From Jacaranda mimosifolia (taxonomy: Eukaryota > Streptophyta > Magnoliopsida > Lamiales > Bignoniaceae), in NCBI GenBank assembly GCA_018894105.1, contig CM032117.1, forward strand, positions 51,308,503 to 51,372,502: a stretch of DNA of 64,000 nt, given 5' to 3'. Numbering within the stretch: the first letter of the stretch is position 1; each line of letters begins with the position of its first letter. The notes under the pieces were generated by a model. The model was given only the letters and a program-made list of their open reading frames with translations, had not been told where the DNA came from and did no database searches. This document shows positions 58,729 to 64,000 of the stretch, one piece after another. Both the position numbers and the translations under genes were made by a program.

Positions 58729-59966
58729 TCACACAAACATACTTTTTATAGCTCTTGGTCCTAACTTTGTCCATTTAGGATCTATCACTCTATGAAAGGC
58801 TAGACAACCCCAAACTCTAAGGTATCTTGGGTTTGGTTTCCTCCCTTTCCATAATTCATATGGATATACTTTAAGTCTCTTAGAAGGTATTCTATTTTGT
58901 ACATGACATGCAATCAGTAAGGCTTCACTCCATAAATTATTAGGCAGTTTAACATTCAAGATCATTGCATTCACCATATCAACTAGGGTCCTATTTTTTC
59001 TTTCTGCCAAACCATCTTGTTGTGGGGTATATGGTGCACTCATTTCATGTATGATGCCATTATTTTCATAAAAAGCATTAACTTCAGAAGGAAAATATTC
59101 ACCTCTCCTATCACTTCTTAAAATTTTACTTTTCTTTTCTTTTTGATTTTCTACTTCAGCTTTATAGAGCAAAAGCTTGATCTTTTGTTTTCATTAAATA
59201 GACATAAGTATATCTAGAATAGTCATCAATGAAAGTGATGAAATATCTATTTTCTTCTCTAGTTAAAATTCCATTTAATTTACATATATCTGAATGAATA
59301 AGTTCTAATAATTCAAAAGATCTTTGAACAGAAGGAAATGGTTTCTTGGTCATTTTTGCTTGTATACATATTTCACACTTTTCACTGCTAGTATCATTAC
59401 AAGAAATTAAACCATGCTTTGACATATACTTAATATAACCAAAGTTAACATATGCCAATCTACCATGCCATAAATTAAAAGAAGAAAAGTCAACAAGGTA
59501 AGCCGAATCATTCATTTTATTAGCAACACTCAATTTGAACATGCCATCATAGGAGTATCCTTTGCCAACAAAGGCACCACTCTTACAAAATACAATTTTA
59601 TCAGACTCTAGAACAACCTTAATTCCTTTCTTACACAAAAAATTTGCAGATACAAGGTTCTTCCTAATCTGGGGAACAAAAAGAACATTGACTAGTACTA
59701 ATTTTTTTCCCAGAAGTGAAAGATAGTTCAACAGTGCCCCTGCGAAGGACCTTAGCGGTGTTGCCATTTCCCATCATTACTTCCTGCTCTTCGTCAACCG
59801 TCTCCAAGGTCTTGAACAATGCTTGGTCATTGCACACATAGACAGTGGCACTAGAATTGTACCACCAATCAGGAGACTTCGTCGCAGTAGCCATGTTCAA
59901 TTCAGTGATCACACTAATGTGCAAATCAGAAATCAGGGCAACAATGACATTTTCTGTATTAACCAT
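58729..59966 (-). pseudogene. Copia 2 protease and integrase
   Basis: 59664-59966 contains the protease region, with a DWWYNSSATVYVCND segment at the usual active-site block. Its aspartate position appears altered. 59162-59767 continues with the GAG-pre-integrase domain (LVDFSSFNLWHGRLAYVN), the HCC-type zinc region (CEICIQAKMTKKPF) and the integrase start (HSDICKLNG, FITFIDDYSRYTYVYL). 58729-59172 carries SEVNAFYENNGIIHEMSAPY and TPQQDGLAERKNRTLV. Small frame breaks separate the pieces. Confidence 0.88.
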
Positions 59967-60840
59967 ATTTGCACTATTGGCATTTTGTGTCCTCTGCTTC
60001 TTTCTGTAGCGACAATCACATTTAAGATGGCCTTTTTTCCCACAATTATAGCATGACTTATTGGTCTTTTATTTCTTTGTTTTAGTTCCAACAGTCTCCT
60101 GGAAGTTCCCTTTCTTTCCTTTAGGCACAACTTCTCTAGATTTCTAACCTCCTGAACTAGGTTTCTTTTCATCCACGTAGTTCACCTTGGAGAAAGTTTC
60201 AGCATACCTTTTCTGCAAATTTCGAGTGTCCTTCTCGATCCTTAAATGCTTTTCAAACTGTTCCAAATTAAAATCTTCGGTTGTATGAAGCATTTTCTTT
60301 CTGTAATCATTCCAACTAAGGGGTAATTTTGCTATTAGAGCCCCCACTTGTAATGATTCAGAAATTTCAACTTTCAATTCTTTTAATTTTGATATTAAGA
60401 TAGAAAAATCACGCACTTGATCCATAATAGACACGTTATCAACCATATTGAATTCAAATAATTTCATAATTAAGAACTCATATGCTCCTTGTTTTCAGCT
60501 ATGTACTTGGATTCCAGTGCATTCCAAATTTCCTTTGTGATTGGACATTAGTGAAGAGGTCGTACAAGCGATCAGACAGTGTGTTGAGAATGTGGCCTCG
60601 GCACAATACTTCGTCATCCTGCCTTTTCTTTCTTTCAGCTTTGACTGCCTTCGAATCGTTATCCTATGGTGCTGGAAGATCTTTCAAATTTGGGTCCAGC
60701 ACATAGGCAATCTTCAATGCAGTGAGCATGAATATCAGTTTGTCCTTTCATCGCTTGAAGTTCATCCCATCAAACTAGTCCAATTTCACTAGATTCTGAT
60801 CCACCACTTGAAATGAACTTTCTGTCCTTCCTTCCATCTT
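59933..60840 (-). pseudogene. Copia 2 gag and zinc knuckle
   Basis: The minus-strand start is at about 60838 (MEGRTESSFQVVDQ). The gag core is broken by stops before 60467, after which 60144-60467 is open (DQVRDFSILISKLKELKVEI, then LPLSWNDYRKKMLHTTEDFN). 59933-60172 covers the zinc-knuckle part, with CNYRKKQR-like basic residues in another frame. Several in-frame stops (for example 60768-60770) make the gag non-functional as written. Confidence 0.8.
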
Positions 60841-60862
60841 CTCAAAATTATCACCTTAAGAT

Positions 60863-61540
60863 TGCTAGAAAATGTATTGAAAAGTTGGAAGTCTAATGTG
60901 CCTAAGTGCGTGCAGAAATCCCTACACTGTCTTTAAGATGATAATTGCCCCCATTATTTGTGCTGCAAAGATTATGGCAATTCACCCCTAGAATTCAACT
61001 AAGACACCCAAAGAATTGCAGTTAGCACTCTGAAATTCATACTTAAGAATTTTTATTGTTGTTGAAAATAATTGAAACAGCATGAAAATATCTTTTATTG
61101 GAGAGTAATAATACTTTGCTTTAAAATTAAATGTAAATTTATGTGGATTAGTTCCCCTTATATAAGGTTAGAACCACTATTCACACAATTATGACTGCTA
61201 GTTTAAACAATACACTGATTATAATAGTCTTGTCCTTTTCCTAAAAGTCACATTGTTTTTGATTAAAAATGTAATTTAAATAATTAATTAAATTACATAT
61301 TTAATTAAATGTTGAATTAATATATATCAACAAATATATATATATATATATATAATTCTCATGCACTTGGATACTCTAAAAAAAAAAAAACTTAAAATCA
61401 TCTAATAGCTTAATAAGAGATTCACCTAATAAAGGGATTCTTTTTTTACTTATTTTTTCAATGTGGGATTGAGATCCCGAGAGAATTCTCATATCTTCTT
61501 CACTTAACATACTATCGACAAGTCCTAATTAATTTCAACA
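60863..61540 (-). repeat. Copia 2 LTR (5' side in element orientation)
   Basis: Counterpart of 55648-56350. Differences are scattered, including an A-rich stretch at 61380-61390 and a longer TA tract at 61335-61352. Confidence 0.92.
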
Positions 61541-61547
61541 ATTATGT

Positions 61548-62610
61548 AAAATTTTTTATTTAAGTACCTTTTAAGTTATTCTTTGTAAGGGAGTGAAGCT
61601 TCTTATTTCATTAGGAGGTTTTGATCATATCCCCTTTTATGTAGATAATTTCCAATTAATTAACGGATAGATAGTTTTTTTATTAGTTATTATATGTTTG
61701 AAATACTTTTAAAGATTATACTTTATAATTTTTATAATTCATAAAAGAATTGCTATGGAAATTTCTAACTATACATAAAAGTTAACTGTTCAATTATTGA
61801 AATATAAGAAATAAATGACACTTAGTCAATTACAACGATATGAAATAATTTTTACTTGAATTAAAATATTATGTAATTCAAAATTTTATCCTTTTTAAAT
61901 TCCAAAATTGTTCTTTTTATGTGGAAGAAAATACTCATCTTATCATCCAATTAATCTAGAAGGCATATATTGATGAACACACCCTTCAAAAGGATATGAA
62001 ATACTTCCATTTGTTTATTAAGTGCACCCAAGTATAACTAAATAATTTAATAAAAACTCTCTGTTTGTGTAGAAAGTTTATTCCATGTCCATTTTTAACT
62101 GAAACCATAAAAAAATTTACATAAAATAAAAGGTCCGGTGAGTAAAATAGCTTAAGCTAGTGAGGACTCATTCCCTCACGTAATCCTTATCCATTCAATA
62201 TTCTCTTCCATCTATTAATTCAAAAGGTAATCCACCATTGTAAGATATAATTGTCGTACTACTTGATTCTTAAAAAACATCTTTCCCAAGAACTAAAAAA
62301 CTTCTGTATGCTTGGCCGTTTGGGCCTTGCATAGGGTCTCCGACCCGTGTAGCCTACTTTATATAAGGCTCAACCCCTATGCAATAGGGGCCAATTAGGA
62401 ATTGGGCTACCCTAAAAAATTAGGTCCGTAATAGCCCGACCCGCATAGGCCCACGGCCCGGGCTGCGATCGACTCCATTTAGAAAATAGGATGGTTAGCG
62501 CAAACTGATTTGTTCGACATCTCTATCTTAAGCTCCTATTTTGGTCGTCATTTTCTTCACTTTGGATCCTTTATTTTATTTCATATTTTAACTTGTTGTA
62601 TTTATGTCAA
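61548..62610. other. Intergenic DNA after Copia 2
   Basis: AT-rich, without a recognised gene. A GC-richer island at about 62310-62480 (GGCCGTTTGGGCC to CACGGCCCGGGCTG) looks like part of a short repeat with inverted words, but I could not define its ends. Confidence 0.5.
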
Positions 62611-62932
62611 GAACTTATTTATTTGGGCATATAGGATTAGACATGATATATATACTAGTGACACATTATATGATATCTAAAACCATCTAATTTATTATTT
62701 GCTTTTATTTTAAAAATTGGTGATATCACATACTTGAAGCCATATAATGTTTGGTTGAGAATATTGCTTAAATTTAAAAGGGTGGAAAATGAATCAAGCC
62801 ATCTTAGACTGATCCGTAAACTAACTTGGCCCATGATACCTTTTTGGCCGGGCCACAAAAATGTAAACCAAGCAAAAAATTATGCTAGAAAATGGATTTA
62901 TCAGGCATTAACTTTTGAAGCAAACAAACTCC
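62611..62932. repeat. Second, decayed copy of Tourist-like element B
   Basis: GAACTTATTTATTTGGGCATAT at the left and AAGCAAACAAACTCC at the right correspond to the ends of 21418-21940. Internal landmarks also agree: ATTGGTGATATCACATACTT, ATAATGTTTGGTTG and TTGGCCCATGATACC. It is shorter than the first copy. Confidence 0.75.
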
Positions 62933-63690
62933 AAATGTATTTTATTTTCAATTAATTATTTTTATAAAAAAATATTTAATATATATGTCATGATATGTTC
63001 ATAAAATAAAATAAAAGATGAAATAAGGGATGGATTAATAGAGGATTTAAATCACTCCCTTGCTTCACTTTCCCCATTTTTTTTTCTAGTTCCAGTTTTA
63101 CCTCAACTTCGTCTAACTTTTACATAGATCCATAAATCTTTCTCTCTCTAAAACTTATTTTGCCTACCTAAATTTTCATGTTTTTTGTATTTTTTAATAC
63201 TTTTATAATTTTTTAATGATTGTGCAGACATCGAATGTATCCCATACAATAGTTCAATATATTTAGTCATGTGTATTAAGTGAGCATAATTGAGAAATAT
63301 TTGACTATACTTAAAAAATTTATAAATCAATATTATATCTCATAGGATGTTTTTAAAATTTATAAAATATTAAATCTTATTTTAATCAATTATCAAAATA
63401 TATAGATAAATAAGACCATATAGCTTATTCAATATTAATAATAACAATTTTATAATTAATCAAAATTAAAATTTAAAAAAGTTTTAAATTAAAAATTTCT
63501 TTCTTTATTTTGAAGTTCTATATAAACCCATCTTTTTCCCGAACACTTTGAAACACACCACTATAATCTTTTATATATGTTGAAATAAAAGATATCTGAA
63601 AGAATCCACAACCTCATGCAAATTGCAAACCAGCAGGAAGTCAGGCTGAGTCTTGCGTTCCAAGTCTTTTCTCACTATAAGTACGTAAAG
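62933..63690. other. AT-rich upstream DNA of a probable next gene
   Basis: No coding sequence recognised. Confidence 0.5.
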
Positions 63691-64000
63691 CCATCTCTTT
63701 GCACAGTCGCAATGTGAGCGCTAAAGGGGACTTTCTAGTCGCCATCTTCTCTCTCTTCTCCCCTCCCACCCTTCTCTCTCTCTCTCTCTCTAGATCTCTG
63801 CAAAACTCATGCTCTTGAACCTCTGAAAGATTAGTATCATTTCACCCCATCAAGAAAGTTTCCTGTTTTGCCTTTAAGATTCACTACCCGAACCACAATT
63901 AAAATTTCAAGAAATTAAATGTAACCATTTACTTGTGGTATATAAAGTTCACGTCTCGAAGGTCGGATTATCTTCATCTTTTTCTCTTCATTATTCCGTC
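63691..64000 (+). promoter_or_regulatory. Probable promoter and CT-rich 5' leader of a gene beyond the right edge
   Basis: Base composition rises sharply here. A (CT)n tract with flanking CT-rich words (63750-63795) is typical of plant core promoters and leaders, and GGTATATAAAGTTCACG at 63939-63955 is a good TATA box. No start codon with a long frame follows within the window. Confidence 0.4.

Larger units (their letters stand above)
55648..61540 (-). mobile_element. Copia LTR retrotransposon 2, nearly complete
   Basis: The element runs from TGCTAGAAAA to TTTCAACA, with LTRs of 703 and 678 bases. ATTATGT flanks it on both sides (55641-55647 and 61541-61547). This is a direct repeat of seven bases where Copia integrases usually make five, so two may match by chance. 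A purine tract (AAGTGGGGGAT on the minus strand) adjoins the left LTR. Gag, zinc knuckle, protease, integrase, RT and RNase H follow on the minus strand in Copia order with longer intact frames than in Copia 1. Stops and frameshifts still separate the parts. The gag ATG lies only about 25 bases inside the LTR, and the usual tRNA-Met primer site is not visible. Confidence 0.92.

Overview
The window is nuclear DNA of a dicot-type flowering plant: AT-rich intergenic sequence, plant splice sites, and Copia, Gypsy, LINE, MULE, hAT and Tourist/Harbinger repeats. The species cannot be fixed from sequence alone. Only two conserved host genes are visible. FIPS5 (Fip1-type polyadenylation factor, minus strand, 5832-19655) and TRAPPC5/TRS31 (TRAPP vesicle-tethering subunit, plus strand, 42035-47051) stand head to head. 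From memory their Arabidopsis counterparts are the neighbouring loci At5g58040 and At5g58030, so this looks like conserved microsynteny whose intergenic space has grown to about 22 kb by transposon insertion.

Layout. 1-660 is the end of an LTR. 661-5831 is AT-rich 3' flank. 5832-19655 is FIPS5, in at least nine exons; its large intron 2 holds a LINE scrap and a decayed Copia pol fragment that is itself split by a hAT-like MITE. 19656-42034 is the intergenic space: an interleaved TTA-flanked foldback repeat (21.0-21.9 kb), a hAT element with a perfect 8-bp target duplication (22130-23266), a Tourist MITE (25072-25410), a Gypsy gag-protease ruin (25.8-27.1 kb), a complete but dead Copia element (27214-32645), and a 7.6-kb TAA-flanked Harbinger-like element (34017-41648). 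The Harbinger-like element carries remnants of a GRF zinc-finger gene, a Myb/SANT-like gene and a plant transposon-protein-domain gene, plus an inserted 607-bp hAT MITE. 42035-47051 is TRAPPC5.

47622-54220 is a 6.6-kb Mutator-like element (MULE) with a perfect 9-bp target duplication. It keeps only the two ends of its transposase gene. The rest is four unrelated minisatellite families that share one short word, AGTA(C/T)A, in one orientation. This is the most unusual structure in the window and resembles the motif arrays bound by anti-silencing proteins of VANDAL MULEs. 55648-61540 is a second, better preserved Copia element. The right edge (63.7-64.0 kb) looks like the promoter and 5' leader of a plus-strand gene starting beyond the window.

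The two host genes do not act in one pathway (mRNA 3'-end formation versus membrane traffic). Everything else is mobile or repetitive DNA, mostly inactive. Exon borders were placed by reading phase and GT/AG sites by eye. One FIPS5 junction (between about 11.5 and 10.86 kb) stays unresolved.
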